Assembly: GCA_017431165.1 (NCBI GenBank)
Contig: JAFRLO010000023.1
Span: forward strand, 1-63,732
Length of the DNA stretch: 63,732 bases
Direction: 5' to 3'
DNA from: Eggerthellaceae bacterium
Lineage (GTDB): Bacteria > Actinomycetota > Coriobacteriia > Coriobacteriales > Eggerthellaceae
Shown one piece after another: positions 31,782-40,303 of the stretch; position 1 is the first letter of the stretch; the number at the start of each line of letters is the position of its first letter. A model generated the notes under the pieces. That model saw only the letters and a program-made list of their open reading frames with translations, had not been told where the DNA came from and searched no databases. The position numbers and the translations under genes were made by a program.

Positions 31782-33866
31782 TTAAGCAGGCTTTCTCCGA
31801 TCTATAAAGAAGACGCGGTACCACACGAGGAACGAATAGATGATCCAGATACGTCTGGAGTTGTCGGTGCCTGCACGATGCTCGTCAAGCAAACGTACAA
31901 GCTCGGCGTCATTGAAAAACCGCTTCGCGTATTCGCTTTCGAATTCGCGTTTCACCTGATCGTAGTATTGCTCGTCTCGAAGCCAGCTCACCACGGGAAC
32001 AGGAAACCCAAGTTTTTCTTTCTGCGCCCAGTCGCGCGGAATCGCGCGCTCGGCAGCTTGACGCAAAGTCACCTTCGTTTGGCTTTCAGAAAGCTTCTGC
32101 GAAGTGGGGATGCTCGCTGACAAATCGAAGACCGCACGATCGAGGAACGGCACACGCGATTCGAGCGAATGGGCCATCGACATCTTATCCGTCTTAAGCA
32201 AAATATCGCCCACAAGCCAAAACCACAGATCGACATATTGCATGCGCGTTGGCTCATCATATGCAGAAACCTCAGCGTATATGGGTGAAGTCAGCTGTTG
32301 TGGGGTCGGTAGACCTGTCAAATCGTCTTCCGAGGAACCTTCCATGCAAAAAGACGCTTGCGCGCTAAGCCCGACCAGACGCTCTGGCCCACCAGGATGG
32401 GTCGTTTTATGAAGGCGTTCGAGCAATGCTGGCGCCAATATGCGCTCGCGTTCTTCAGAAGTGAAGGCTACTCCATTCGCATTCGTGTAATACCAATCCT
32501 CTACCTGCTCGGATGCACGCTCGAGATAGTTCGCTCCGCGCTTGCCGGCTCTTCGCAAGGCTTTCGAGCCTGCACGCAACAAGGGCTTCGGGATTAGATG
32601 CATGTGAGCGCTTGCAAGTGGTGCTTGATAGATGCGGTATCCGCCGAAGAACTCATCAGCGCCTTCCCCGGACAGCACGGCCTTCACCCGGCGCGCGGCA
32701 AGCTTGTCGACGAAGTACAGCGCCACAGCGCTCGGGTCGGCAGATGGCTCATCCATATACCACTGTACGAGTGGGAAAACTCGCCAAAATTCCTCTTCGG
32801 AAATATGATGGGCGTCGTTTTCGATCCCTAGGCGATGCGCCAATTCTTGTGCCCAACTCACCTCATCGCGTTCGCCCTCGTATTCTGAAAACCCCACAGT
32901 AAAGGTCTTGATGCTGGGATTCTCTTTAGCAAGGCATGCAGCAAGGTAACTCGAATCGATGCCGCTCGACAAAAACGAACCGACTTCGACATCGGCTACA
33001 TTATGGAAACGGACTGATTCTCGAATTACGCAATCGATGGCCTCGACCGTCTCCTGTTCGCTTCGCTGACCATCGATACTATACTCAGGCTTCCAATAAC
33101 GCTTGATCTCGATTTCCCCGTTTTCGTACACCCTCAGGAAATGGCCTTGGGGCAATTTGTATATCCCAGCGAAGAACGTTTCATGAAGTGCTGAAAACTG
33201 GAAGCACAGATATTGGGCTAGAGCATCCTCGTTCAGTTCGCGATTGTAGGAAGGATGCTCGAGGATGCACTTTATCTCCGAAGCGAAGATGAATCGCCCG
33301 TCTTGTTTCGTGTAATACAACGGCTTGATGCCGAAGAAGTCGCGCGCACAAAACAGCTCGTGCGTTTTCGCATCATAGATGGCGAATGCGAACATCCCGC
33401 GCAAGCGCTTAAGCACAGCCTCCGAAAAGGCGATGTATCCAACTAAAAGAACCTCCGTATCGGAGTCGGTTTTAAATTCATAGCCCATATCTTCAAGTTC
33501 ACAACGAAGCTCGCGATAGTTATAAATCTCACCGTTGAAAACGATGGAATACCGGCCCTGTATAAGTGAACTTGGATAATCGGCCTCGACATCTCCGATG
33601 GCAGCCTTATCGCCGCGAACATGATCGAACATGATTGCCGTCGAAAAAACGGATGATGAAGGCTCGTCCGTTTCGCGCACCATCGGTTGACCGCCGCCCG
33701 CCAAGTCAATCAGAGACAGGCGCCTATGTCCCAACGCAACGCCATCCGCAATGTAGATACCTTCGCCATCGGGTCCCCGATGCGCCATTACATCGCACAT
33801 ACCCTTTACGATTGCAAGGTCCTCAGCGCTACCAGATGCGCCTGTGAATCCGCATATGCCGCACAT
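31782..33866 (-). CDS. asnB: Asparagine synthase (glutamine-hydrolysing)
   Basis: A 694-residue AsnB. The class II glutaminase domain begins with the nucleophile Cys2 (MCGICGFTG) and contains HRGPDGEG, RLSLID, IVFNGEIYNY and SDTEVLL. The synthetase domain holds the ATP-binding SSGIDSSYLA and VLSGEGADEFFGGY, and further on MSMAHSLESRVPFLD. It makes asparagine from aspartate, glutamine and ATP. An insert near residues 65-100 lengthens the glutaminase domain compared with E. coli AsnB (about 554). It converges with pyrG, stops 8 bp apart. A GlnR-like triplet lies 86-112 bp upstream, beyond a -10-like GATAAT. Confidence 0.95.
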   Translation of the reverse strand: MCGICGFTGASGSAEDLAIVKGMCDVMAHRGPDGEGIYIADGVALGHRRLSLIDLAGGGQPMVRETDEPSSSVFSTAIMFDHVRGDKAAIGDVEADYPSSLIQGRYSIVFNGEIYNYRELRCELEDMGYEFKTDSDTEVLLVGYIAFSEAVLKRLRGMFAFAIYDAKTHELFCARDFFGIKPLYYTKQDGRFIFASEIKCILEHPSYNRELNEDALAQYLCFQFSALHETFFAGIYKLPQGHFLRVYENGEIEIKRYWKPEYSIDGQRSEQETVEAIDCVIRESVRFHNVADVEVGSFLSSGIDSSYLAACLAKENPSIKTFTVGFSEYEGERDEVSWAQELAHRLGIENDAHHISEEEFWRVFPLVQWYMDEPSADPSAVALYFVDKLAARRVKAVLSGEGADEFFGGYRIYQAPLASAHMHLIPKPLLRAGSKALRRAGKRGANYLERASEQVEDWYYTNANGVAFTSEERERILAPALLERLHKTTHPGGPERLVGLSAQASFCMEGSSEDDLTGLPTPQQLTSPIYAEVSAYDEPTRMQYVDLWFWLVGDILLKTDKMSMAHSLESRVPFLDRAVFDLSASIPTSQKLSESQTKVTLRQAAERAIPRDWAQKEKLGFPVPVVSWLRDEQYYDQVKREFESEYAKRFFNDAELVRLLDEHRAGTDNSRRIWIIYSFLVWYRVFFIDRRKPA

Positions 33867-33906
33867 ACTGCCCCTTTATTGCATCGTCGCATGAACTGCC
33901 AGTGTG

Positions 33907-33912
33907 ATTATC
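33907..33912 (-). promoter_or_regulatory. Putative asnB -10 box
   Basis: GATAAT on the minus strand 41 bp before the asnB start. The -35 position has no good hexamer, which would be compatible with an activator-dependent promoter under the GlnR-like element about 40 bp further upstream. Confidence 0.4.
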
Positions 33913-33951
33913 GGCATATTCGTTGCGTTGCGGAGAAAAGGTAATGCCTTT

Positions 33952-33978
33952 GTAACGCACGTTAAACGCAATCGAAAC
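33952..33978 (+). promoter_or_regulatory. GlnR-like repeats upstream of asnB
   Basis: GTAAC (33952), TAAAC (33963) and GAAAC (33974) on the plus strand, in exact 11-bp register. This is the clearest of the four elements in the window and very close to gTnAC-N6-GaAAC. Confidence 0.55.
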
Positions 33979-33994
33979 ATTTCGTCCGAAATAT

Positions 33995-34025
33995 GGCGAT
34001 GCGCACGTATTACGTGCGCATCGCC
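33995..34025 (-). terminator. 31-bp perfect palindrome after the YerC-like gene
   Basis: GGCGATGCGCACGTA, one base, then its exact complement. It lies 34 bp downstream of the YerC-like stop and 129 bp upstream of asnB. A GC-rich stem this long suggests a terminator for the upstream gene, although the T-tract on the minus strand is weak (ATATTTC). It could also be an operator. Confidence 0.5.
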
Positions 34026-34058
34026 GATAATGCTTTTTATTCTCGGGTACCCGATTGC

Positions 34059-34346
34059 TTATTCATCTTTAAGTACATCGAGTGCTGTGCGGTAACCGCC
34101 CGAACCATAACCGAGGCATTTCGAGACGCGTGCGATAGTGGTCGCGGATGCGCCCGTTGCAGATTCGATGGCAGTATACGGATTACCTTCATCGAGCAAA
34201 CGCGCCACCGCAAGCCGCTGCGAAGTCTCGCGGATCTCGCGGATCGTGAACAAATCCTCAAGAAGCGCGAAGATCTGATCTTCATCATCAAGCGATGCAA
34301 GAACCTTCAGCAGGTCATCTACTTCCTTTGTTCTCAACTCTGCCAT
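34059..34346 (-). CDS. YerC/YecD family TrpR-related DNA-binding protein
   Basis: A 95-residue all-helical protein of the TrpR-like YerC family. It has the family N-terminus (KEVDDLLKVLASL), the IREIRETSQRLAVARLLDEG helix and a helix-turn-helix (YTAIESATGASATTIARVSKCLGYGSGGYR). Targets are generally unknown. It is 29 bp downstream of cimA on the same strand and probably co-transcribed. Immediately after it is a perfect 31-bp palindrome, which could be a binding site or simply a terminator. Confidence 0.88.
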   Translation of the reverse strand: MAELRTKEVDDLLKVLASLDDEDQIFALLEDLFTIREIRETSQRLAVARLLDEGNPYTAIESATGASATTIARVSKCLGYGSGGYRTALDVLKDE

Positions 34347-34375
34347 TGCCTATCGCCTTCCACACCACGCAAGAC

Positions 34376-35980
34376 CTACACGCCTGCGCGTATCAAACCA
34401 TATTCAATCGAATCAACCAGGGCGTTCCACGATGCCTCGAGAATGTTCTCGGAAACACCGATCGTCCCCCAGCTTCCTTGGCTATCACGCGTAGTTATTG
34501 CAACACGCGTCGTTGCGCCCGTACCAACATTCTCATCAAGAATGCGCACCTTGAAGTCCACGAGCTCCATGTCCGCGACCTGCGGATACGATTCAGTAAT
34601 CGCCATACGCAGTGCCGTGTCGAGCGCACCAACAGGACCAGCACCCTCTCCTGTTGCTACGAAACGCTTGTCGCCAACGTGGATTTTGATCGTTGCCTCG
34701 CTCATTGCGTCTTTCGCCCGAGCGCCTTGGTCTTCGTAGTCATCCACGATTACACGGAAGCTCTCTAGCGTGAAATGCGAGCTGTACTCGCCCAAATGCC
34801 ACTGGATGAGCACGGCAAGCGAACCGTCTGCTGTTTCGTACGAATAGCCCGCTGCTTCGCGCTCCTTGATATCGGCGATGATGTCGTTGACCTTATCTGG
34901 ATACGGCTCCAGGTCGATACCCAGGGTTTTCGCCTTATGTATAAGCGACGCCTTGCCAGCCAACTCGCTGATCAGCACGCGTGCATGGTTGCCCACTTTG
35001 TTCGGGTCCGTATGCTCGTATGCATGCGGGAAGCGTGCCTGAGCCGATGCATGCAGCCCGCCTTTATGCGCGAACGCAGAAGCGCCCGTATATGGATGAT
35101 GGCTCGGAACCGCCATGTTGCAGGTTTCGGCAACGAAATGCGAGACTTTGGTTAATCGGCGAAGACGCTCGGGGCCTACGCATTCGTAACCCATCTTGAG
35201 TTCGAGATTCGCGATAGTGGTTAAAAGGTCGGTATTGCCGACGCGCTCGCCAACCCCGTTAATCGTGCCCTGAACATGCGTAGCTCCAGCTGCAACCGCT
35301 GCCAACGTGTTGGCAACAGCACATCCCGTGTCGTTATGGCAATGGATACCGAGACGTATGTCGGGTAGAGCCGCAAGGGTCGCCTTCACGGTTTCGGAAA
35401 TCTCATCGGGAAGCATACCGCCATTGGTGTCGCACAATGCGATGCTCGTCGCACCTGCAAGCGCTGCTTCGCGCACGCATGCGAGCGCATATTCCGCATT
35501 TGCGCGGAAACCATCGAAGAAATGCTCCGCGTCGAAGACGACAGTACGCCCCTGCTCGCACAGATAGCGAACGGAATCTCGGATCATCCTGAGGTTCTCC
35601 TCAAGCGTTGTCTGGAGCACGCGCACAACCTGCTGATCCCATGCTTTGCCAACAATGGTCACGATGGGTGCGCCAGATGCAACCAGGTTTTGGAGCCCCT
35701 CGTCCTCAGCCGCAACGCAATCCTTCCTACAGGTTGACCCGAAAGCAGCAATCCGAGCGTGAGCGAGTGGCAGTTCGCTGACACGCTCGAAAAATGCGAT
35801 ATCCTTCGGATTCGATGCCGGAAAACCGCCTTCGATGATATCGATTCCGAATCTATCGAGTACCTCTACGATACGGAGCTTGTCCTCAAGCGAAAGCGCA
35901 ACGCCTTCACCTTGCTCGCCATCGCGAAGCGTTGAATCATATGTGACGATCTTAGTGATATGACCACTCTCCTCGATCAT
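34376..35980 (-). CDS. cimA: (R)-citramalate synthase
   Basis: A 534-residue member of the isopropylmalate/citramalate synthase family, condensing pyruvate and acetyl-CoA to citramalate for a threonine-independent route to isoleucine. The DSTLRDGEQGEGV start, EGGFPASNPKD, the metal site in GIHCHNDTG, and NGVGERVGNTDL are visible. A C-terminal LeuA-type regulatory domain follows (about residues 390-534), so end-product feedback is likely. The sequence VIVGKAWDQQVVRVLQTTLEEN is typical of the CimA subfamily rather than LeuA. A TACAAT -10-like hexamer occurs about 40 bp upstream. Confidence 0.9.
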   Translation of the reverse strand: MIEESGHITKIVTYDSTLRDGEQGEGVALSLEDKLRIVEVLDRFGIDIIEGGFPASNPKDIAFFERVSELPLAHARIAAFGSTCRKDCVAAEDEGLQNLVASGAPIVTIVGKAWDQQVVRVLQTTLEENLRMIRDSVRYLCEQGRTVVFDAEHFFDGFRANAEYALACVREAALAGATSIALCDTNGGMLPDEISETVKATLAALPDIRLGIHCHNDTGCAVANTLAAVAAGATHVQGTINGVGERVGNTDLLTTIANLELKMGYECVGPERLRRLTKVSHFVAETCNMAVPSHHPYTGASAFAHKGGLHASAQARFPHAYEHTDPNKVGNHARVLISELAGKASLIHKAKTLGIDLEPYPDKVNDIIADIKEREAAGYSYETADGSLAVLIQWHLGEYSSHFTLESFRVIVDDYEDQGARAKDAMSEATIKIHVGDKRFVATGEGAGPVGALDTALRMAITESYPQVADMELVDFKVRILDENVGTGATTRVAITTRDSQGSWGTIGVSENILEASWNALVDSIEYGLIRAGV

Positions 35981-36108
35981 GCCCTGCTATGAGTTCTGAA
36001 TTTCCGCATTATTGTACTCTAATAGACTAAAGCGCGCACGAAAAAGAATATCCCGTACAAATATGATGCCGTTCATCAGGCGAAATCGCAACCAAGATGA
36101 TATCGGAA

Positions 36109-37032
36109 TCATTCCCCAATCTTAGAAGGGTCTTTCCTCGGCACGCGCACGTTCATGATCACGATTCCGACGAAGACGAGCGCAATGCCGATCAGATTCG
36201 TTAAGCCGAATGGCTCCTGGAAGAACAATGCGCTCACCAATGTAGCGACAACCATCTCAATGGTTGCAAGAATGGATGCTGTCCCGTTTTCGATCCCTTC
36301 AAGGCCCTTGGTATAGAGCAAGTATGGAATCAAGCACGTTACTATGCCGAGAGCAACGATCCAACCCGCAATGCCCGGCGTAGTAATCAGACCCGGAATC
36401 TCTCCCGGATCACATATGAACGCAAGTGCGATAACAGAGAAAAGAAATGTATAGAACGTCACGGTCAATGGCTTGTAGCCGCGCTGGAACGCAAAACGAG
36501 AGAAGATGCTGTACAAAGCGTATCCCAATCCCGAAATGATATCGTAGAGCAGTCCTTTCGCGGTGATGGTCAGAGAACCCAAGATCACGCCCGTCGTGCA
36601 GACCGCTCCTAAGATTACGAGCACTAGAGCAATAACCTTGGTGAGCGTGATGCGCTCTTTGAACAAAGGAGCTGAAAGCAGGATGACGAAAATCGGCGAC
36701 GTATACAGAAGCACCACCGCCATCGATAGGCTCATCTCCTGCATGGCGCTCATATACGCGACGCCGAACATGGTCAAACTCAGAAGGCCGCTGCCAAGAA
36801 AGCACCATAGGTCTTTGAGTTTGATCTTGAACGCAGCACGGTTGAACACAAGCATGTAGAGCGCAAGCAGAATGAGCGGGATGAAGCCACGCATGAACAT
36901 AATCTGGGTCTGCGTAAAACCAGCTGGCGTGATGAACCGATTGCACAAACCAGTCAGACCCCAGCAGATTCCCGCTAGGACCACACATGCGCTATATCCG
37001 AATCTGCCCGTAGTTGCTCCTTGCGAAAGCAA
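36109..37032 (-). CDS. EamA/DMT family transporter
   Basis: A 307-residue integral membrane protein with ten predicted hydrophobic helices and two EamA repeats, ending in a short basic tail. The family exports amino acids and other metabolites or takes up small organics; the substrate is unknown. The apparent start is a TTG at 37032, 18 bp after the second glutamine synthetase, with AGGAG about 13 bases upstream. The start is therefore uncertain, but the first helix begins near residue 11 either way. Its position right behind glutamine synthetase copy 2 suggests co-transcription. Confidence 0.82.
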   Translation of the reverse strand: MLSQGATTGRFGYSACVVLAGICWGLTGLCNRFITPAGFTQTQIMFMRGFIPLILLALYMLVFNRAAFKIKLKDLWCFLGSGLLSLTMFGVAYMSAMQEMSLSMAVVLLYTSPIFVILLSAPLFKERITLTKVIALVLVILGAVCTTGVILGSLTITAKGLLYDIISGLGYALYSIFSRFAFQRGYKPLTVTFYTFLFSVIALAFICDPGEIPGLITTPGIAGWIVALGIVTCLIPYLLYTKGLEGIENGTASILATIEMVVATLVSALFFQEPFGLTNLIGIALVFVGIVIMNVRVPRKDPSKIGE

Positions 37033-37049
37033 GCGCAGAAAAAGCGCTC

Positions 37050-39182
37050 CTACACGTAGAAAAGCATGTTGTTATAGCTCGGTACAGGCCAGAGGTCTCG
37101 ACTCGTGATGATCTCCATCGCATCGACGCCCGCACGAAGCTCCTCCATCGTCGGAATCACCGTCTCGGCGTTAAAGTCGGCCTTCTCCTGCTCGTCTGCT
37201 AATCTGTCAACCTTATCGCATGCCGCCTCAAGCGCGTGAAGTGCCTCCGTGATTCGACGAACACCTGCTAGCAGCTGTTTGAGCACCTCTTCTTGCACAT
37301 TCGTATCTGCGCCGACGAGGGCATCCTTGCATGCGTTGATTTCATTTGCGAGCTCACCTGCATACTTATTGATGGCAGGAAGGAACGTGCGGCGCACCAT
37401 ACGTTTCATGACACGGGTTTCGATGTGAATGAGCTTATTGTATTTTTCGAGCTTGACTTCATAACGGCTGCGCAATTCGATATCCGAAAGCACGCCCATT
37501 TCTGCAAACAATGCGATGCTGTCGTCTCTGACCATGCACGGCAGCGCTGACGCGGTTGTACGGTTGTTGGCCAGACCGCGACGTTCTGCCTCCTCGGCCC
37601 ATTCTTGAGAATAGCCATCGCCATTGAAGATAATGCGTTTATGATCAACCAGCACACGCTTGAGATATGCGTATGCTGCAGCAGAGAAACCAGATGCGCG
37701 CGTTTCGTCTTCTGAGTCATCCTTGGGAATCTCGCAGAATCCTTCCGCTTCCATAGCGTCGACGAAATCCTTAAGGGATTTTGCGACCACGGTATTGAGC
37801 ACCATGTTCGCATCGGCCAGATTCACCTCGGAACCAGGCATACGGAATTCGAATTTGTTTCCCGTGAACGCAAAGGGGCTTGTGCGATTGCGGTCGGCAG
37901 AGTCTTTGAGCACATCGGGGAGCGTCACAACACCTAAATCGAGCGCGCCAGTCTCGGCATTCTCATACGATGTGTCCTTGATCAGAGAATCAACGATTGC
38001 ATCGAGCTCATCGCCCAAGAAGATGGAGACAATGGCCGGAGGTGCCTCGTTGGCACCCAGTCGATGATCGTTGCCTGCAGAGGCCACCGACATGCGAAGA
38101 AGCTCCTGGTACGTATCGACCGCTTCGATCGTGGCAACAAGGAACACGAGGAAGCGCAGATTCTCAATGGGATTATCGCCTGGGTCGAGCAGGTTCTTAC
38201 CATCGGCGGAAATCGACCAGTTGTTATGCTTGCCCGAACCGTTAATTCCTTCGAACGGCTTCTCATGGAGCAAACACACCAAACCATAATGCGAAGCCAG
38301 AAGGCGCATTTTCTCCATGGTAAGCAGGTTCTCGTCCACTGCGCGATTCGCGTTGGTGTAAATCGGCGCGAGCTCATGCTGCGCAGGGGCAACCTCGTTG
38401 TGCTTCGTCCGTGCGGAAATGCCCAGAGACCACAGCTCGTTATCGAGTTCTTTCATGAACTCGTTCACCGTCGGACGAATCGCCCCGAAATAGTGCTCCT
38501 CAAGTTCTTGACCCTTACACGGCGCATACCCGAACAGCGTACGACCCGTAAGAACCAAGTCCTCACGGCGTGCATACTCCACTTCGGGAATCAGGAAAAA
38601 CTCCTGCTCGGACCCAACAGAGACGCTTACGCGTTTCGGATGTTCCCCGAAAAGAGCAAGTGTGCGCTTGACCTGCGTTTCGATGGCATTCATCGAACGC
38701 AGAAGCGGCGTCTTCTTGTCGAGCGCCTCACCTGTATAGCTGCAAAATGCCGTGGGAATGCACAGCACCTCGTCTTTGATGAACGCGTAGCTCGTCGGAT
38801 CCCATGCCGTATATCCACGTGCTTCGAACGTTGCACGCAAACCACCCGACGGAAAACTCGACGCATCAGGCTCGCTCTGGATGAGCTCTTTGCCCGAAAA
38901 GCTCATAATGGCACGCCCGTCAGGGCACGGATCGAGGAAGCTGTCGTGCTTCTCGCTTGTTACGCCTGAAAGCGGCTGGAACCAATGTGTGAAGTGCGTC
39001 GCACCTTTCTCGATAGCCCACTCCTTCATGGCATGCGCCACGACATTCGCTACCTCGATGTCAAGCGGCTGGCCTTCCTTGATGGTCTTGAGCAGAATCT
39101 TATACGTCGCAGATGGAAGACGCTCTTGCATCGTATGCTCATTGAACACCATAGAGCCGTAGATCTCTGAAACCTTTGCCAT
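37050..39182 (-). CDS. Glutamine synthetase type III (copy 2)
   Basis: A 710-residue paralogue of the glutamine synthetase at 19390-21474, with the same catalytic series: EQEFFLI, HNEVAPAQHELAP, NGSGKHNNWS, GNDHRLGANEAPP, NRTSPFAFTGNKFEFRMPG. Long stretches of the N-terminal half are nearly identical between the two copies. It differs by an insert of about 15 residues near position 490 (acidic, DDSEDETRASG) and a diverged C-terminal helical region. The GlnR-like repeats found upstream of copy 1 are not seen here, so the copies are probably expressed under different conditions. An EamA transporter follows 18 bp downstream. Confidence 0.95.
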   Translation of the reverse strand: MAKVSEIYGSMVFNEHTMQERLPSATYKILLKTIKEGQPLDIEVANVVAHAMKEWAIEKGATHFTHWFQPLSGVTSEKHDSFLDPCPDGRAIMSFSGKELIQSEPDASSFPSGGLRATFEARGYTAWDPTSYAFIKDEVLCIPTAFCSYTGEALDKKTPLLRSMNAIETQVKRTLALFGEHPKRVSVSVGSEQEFFLIPEVEYARREDLVLTGRTLFGYAPCKGQELEEHYFGAIRPTVNEFMKELDNELWSLGISARTKHNEVAPAQHELAPIYTNANRAVDENLLTMEKMRLLASHYGLVCLLHEKPFEGINGSGKHNNWSISADGKNLLDPGDNPIENLRFLVFLVATIEAVDTYQELLRMSVASAGNDHRLGANEAPPAIVSIFLGDELDAIVDSLIKDTSYENAETGALDLGVVTLPDVLKDSADRNRTSPFAFTGNKFEFRMPGSEVNLADANMVLNTVVAKSLKDFVDAMEAEGFCEIPKDDSEDETRASGFSAAAYAYLKRVLVDHKRIIFNGDGYSQEWAEEAERRGLANNRTTASALPCMVRDDSIALFAEMGVLSDIELRSRYEVKLEKYNKLIHIETRVMKRMVRRTFLPAINKYAGELANEINACKDALVGADTNVQEEVLKQLLAGVRRITEALHALEAACDKVDRLADEQEKADFNAETVIPTMEELRAGVDAMEIITSRDLWPVPSYNNMLFYV

Positions 39183-39334
39183 CGTTTGCCCTTCTTAAGA
39201 CGAACTAACACAATGCAGGTTCAGCATACATAATGGAAAACCTTGCGTATTGCGTATATTGGCATGTCACACGCATATTTTTCGCCACAACTCGAAATAC
39301 GCAGGCGATACGCATGTGGACGGCTGCCATTCGG

Positions 39335-39892
39335 TTATTCGGGTGGGGTTTGCCAATCTTGCGTACAATGCTCGAGAGAGACGGTATGAAGAGCGGTATA
39401 GACAGGACGCTTCCCCGATAAATCGGAGCTGAACAGCGTTATACGCGAGATGATTCCCTTTGCTTGACAGCAAGAGGGAAGCATCCCGCTTGAAAGATCA
39501 GCGGCACGCATCAGCGTTATGTGAGGACGAAACGGCTTAGAATCGAACTCGAAGCCAATACGTGTGAGTTGCGTGCGCACATCAGCTGCAAGGGATGCGA
39601 AAGGAGCTTGATCTCGGAAACCCTGCCACAGTGTTGCTTTGGTACGTTTCCCAAAGCAGCCAAGCTCACCAAGCTGGGCAGAGAAAGTTCGATGCAAAGC
39701 GCATGCGCGATCAAGTGCATCTTGAAGCTCAGGCACACGATTACCTGGTACTTCGCCTAAAAAAGCCAACGTGACATGAAAAGAATCACTTGCAACGAAC
39801 CTGCCGTGCACGCAATCACGCAAGGCCGCGGATGTCTCCGCAAGCGCCTCCCGTATAGGATCCGGTAATTCTGCAGCAATAAAAAGCCTCAT
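39335..39892 (-). CDS. thpR: RNA 2',3'-cyclic phosphodiesterase (2H family)
   Basis: A 185-residue LigT/ThpR-type protein of the 2H phosphoesterase superfamily, which opens 2',3'-cyclic phosphates on RNA ends. The two catalytic HxT motifs are present as FHVTLAFLG and RPHITLMRA. It starts with the usual MRLFIAAELP. It lies downstream of the tRNA pair, separated by their terminator, and 152 bp before glutamine synthetase copy 2; that gap shows no clear element. Confidence 0.9.
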   Translation of the reverse strand: MRLFIAAELPDPIREALAETSAALRDCVHGRFVASDSFHVTLAFLGEVPGNRVPELQDALDRACALHRTFSAQLGELGCFGKRTKATLWQGFRDQAPFASLAADVRTQLTRIGFEFDSKPFRPHITLMRAADLSSGMLPSCCQAKGIISRITLFSSDLSGKRPVYTALHTVSLEHCTQDWQTPPE

Positions 39893-39910
39893 ATAGGCAT
39901 CCTAGCATAA

Positions 39911-39933
39911 AAGAAAACCGCCCCCTAGGGCGG
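39911..39933 (-). terminator. Rho-independent terminator of the tRNA transcript
   Basis: On the minus strand CCGCCC, a four-base loop, GGGCGG, followed by TTTTCTT. It lies 10 bp after the tRNA-Gln 3' end, just ahead of the thpR start. Confidence 0.85.
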
Positions 39934-39942
39934 TAAGTGTTT

Positions 39943-40016
39943 TGGCTGGCCCACCAGGATTCGAACCTAGATAGCTGGCACCAAAAACCAGAGTCCTGCC
40001 GTTGGACGATGGGCCA
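39943..40016 (-). tRNA. tRNA-Gln (anticodon TTG)
   Basis: Complete cloverleaf on the minus strand: acceptor TGGCCCA paired with TGGGCCA, D-stem GTCC/GGAC, anticodon loop TTTTGGT holding TTG, T-arm with GGTTCGAATCC, and an encoded CCA end. It reads CAA codons, with wobble CAG. Confidence 0.95.
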
Positions 40017-40034
40017 TCATTCGCGCGCAAAAAG

Positions 40035-40110
40035 TGGTGGGCCGTGAGGGAATCGAACCCTCGACCTTGGGATTAAAAGTCCCCTGCTCTGCCAACTGAG
40101 CTAACAGCCC
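40035..40110 (-). tRNA. tRNA-Lys (anticodon TTT)
   Basis: Complete cloverleaf on the minus strand: acceptor GGGCTGT paired with ACGGCCC, D-arm AGCTCAGTTGGCAGAGC, anticodon loop CTTTTAA holding TTT, T-stem GAGGG/CCCTC, and an encoded CCA. It is 18 bp ahead of tRNA-Gln, so the two form one transcript. Confidence 0.96.
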
Positions 40111-40303
40111 ACTTCGCCGAAGCGCAATTGCTTATTGTAACGGTGCCCTGCATGAAGGTCAAGGAACGACTATGCGACTCCATGGTTTCGAATTGTCCCT
40201 CACAAACGGCAAAGCACATGTGATACACTCGATTCAAGCACCACTATGCACTTCCCTAGTTCGAAATTTGACAGTCCATCCCGTTAGTTCGAAGGAGCCG
40301 CTT

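Noticed and set aside
38064..38969. A 301-codon open frame on the plus strand
   Set aside because: Antisense to glutamine synthetase copy 2. No domain and no start signal.
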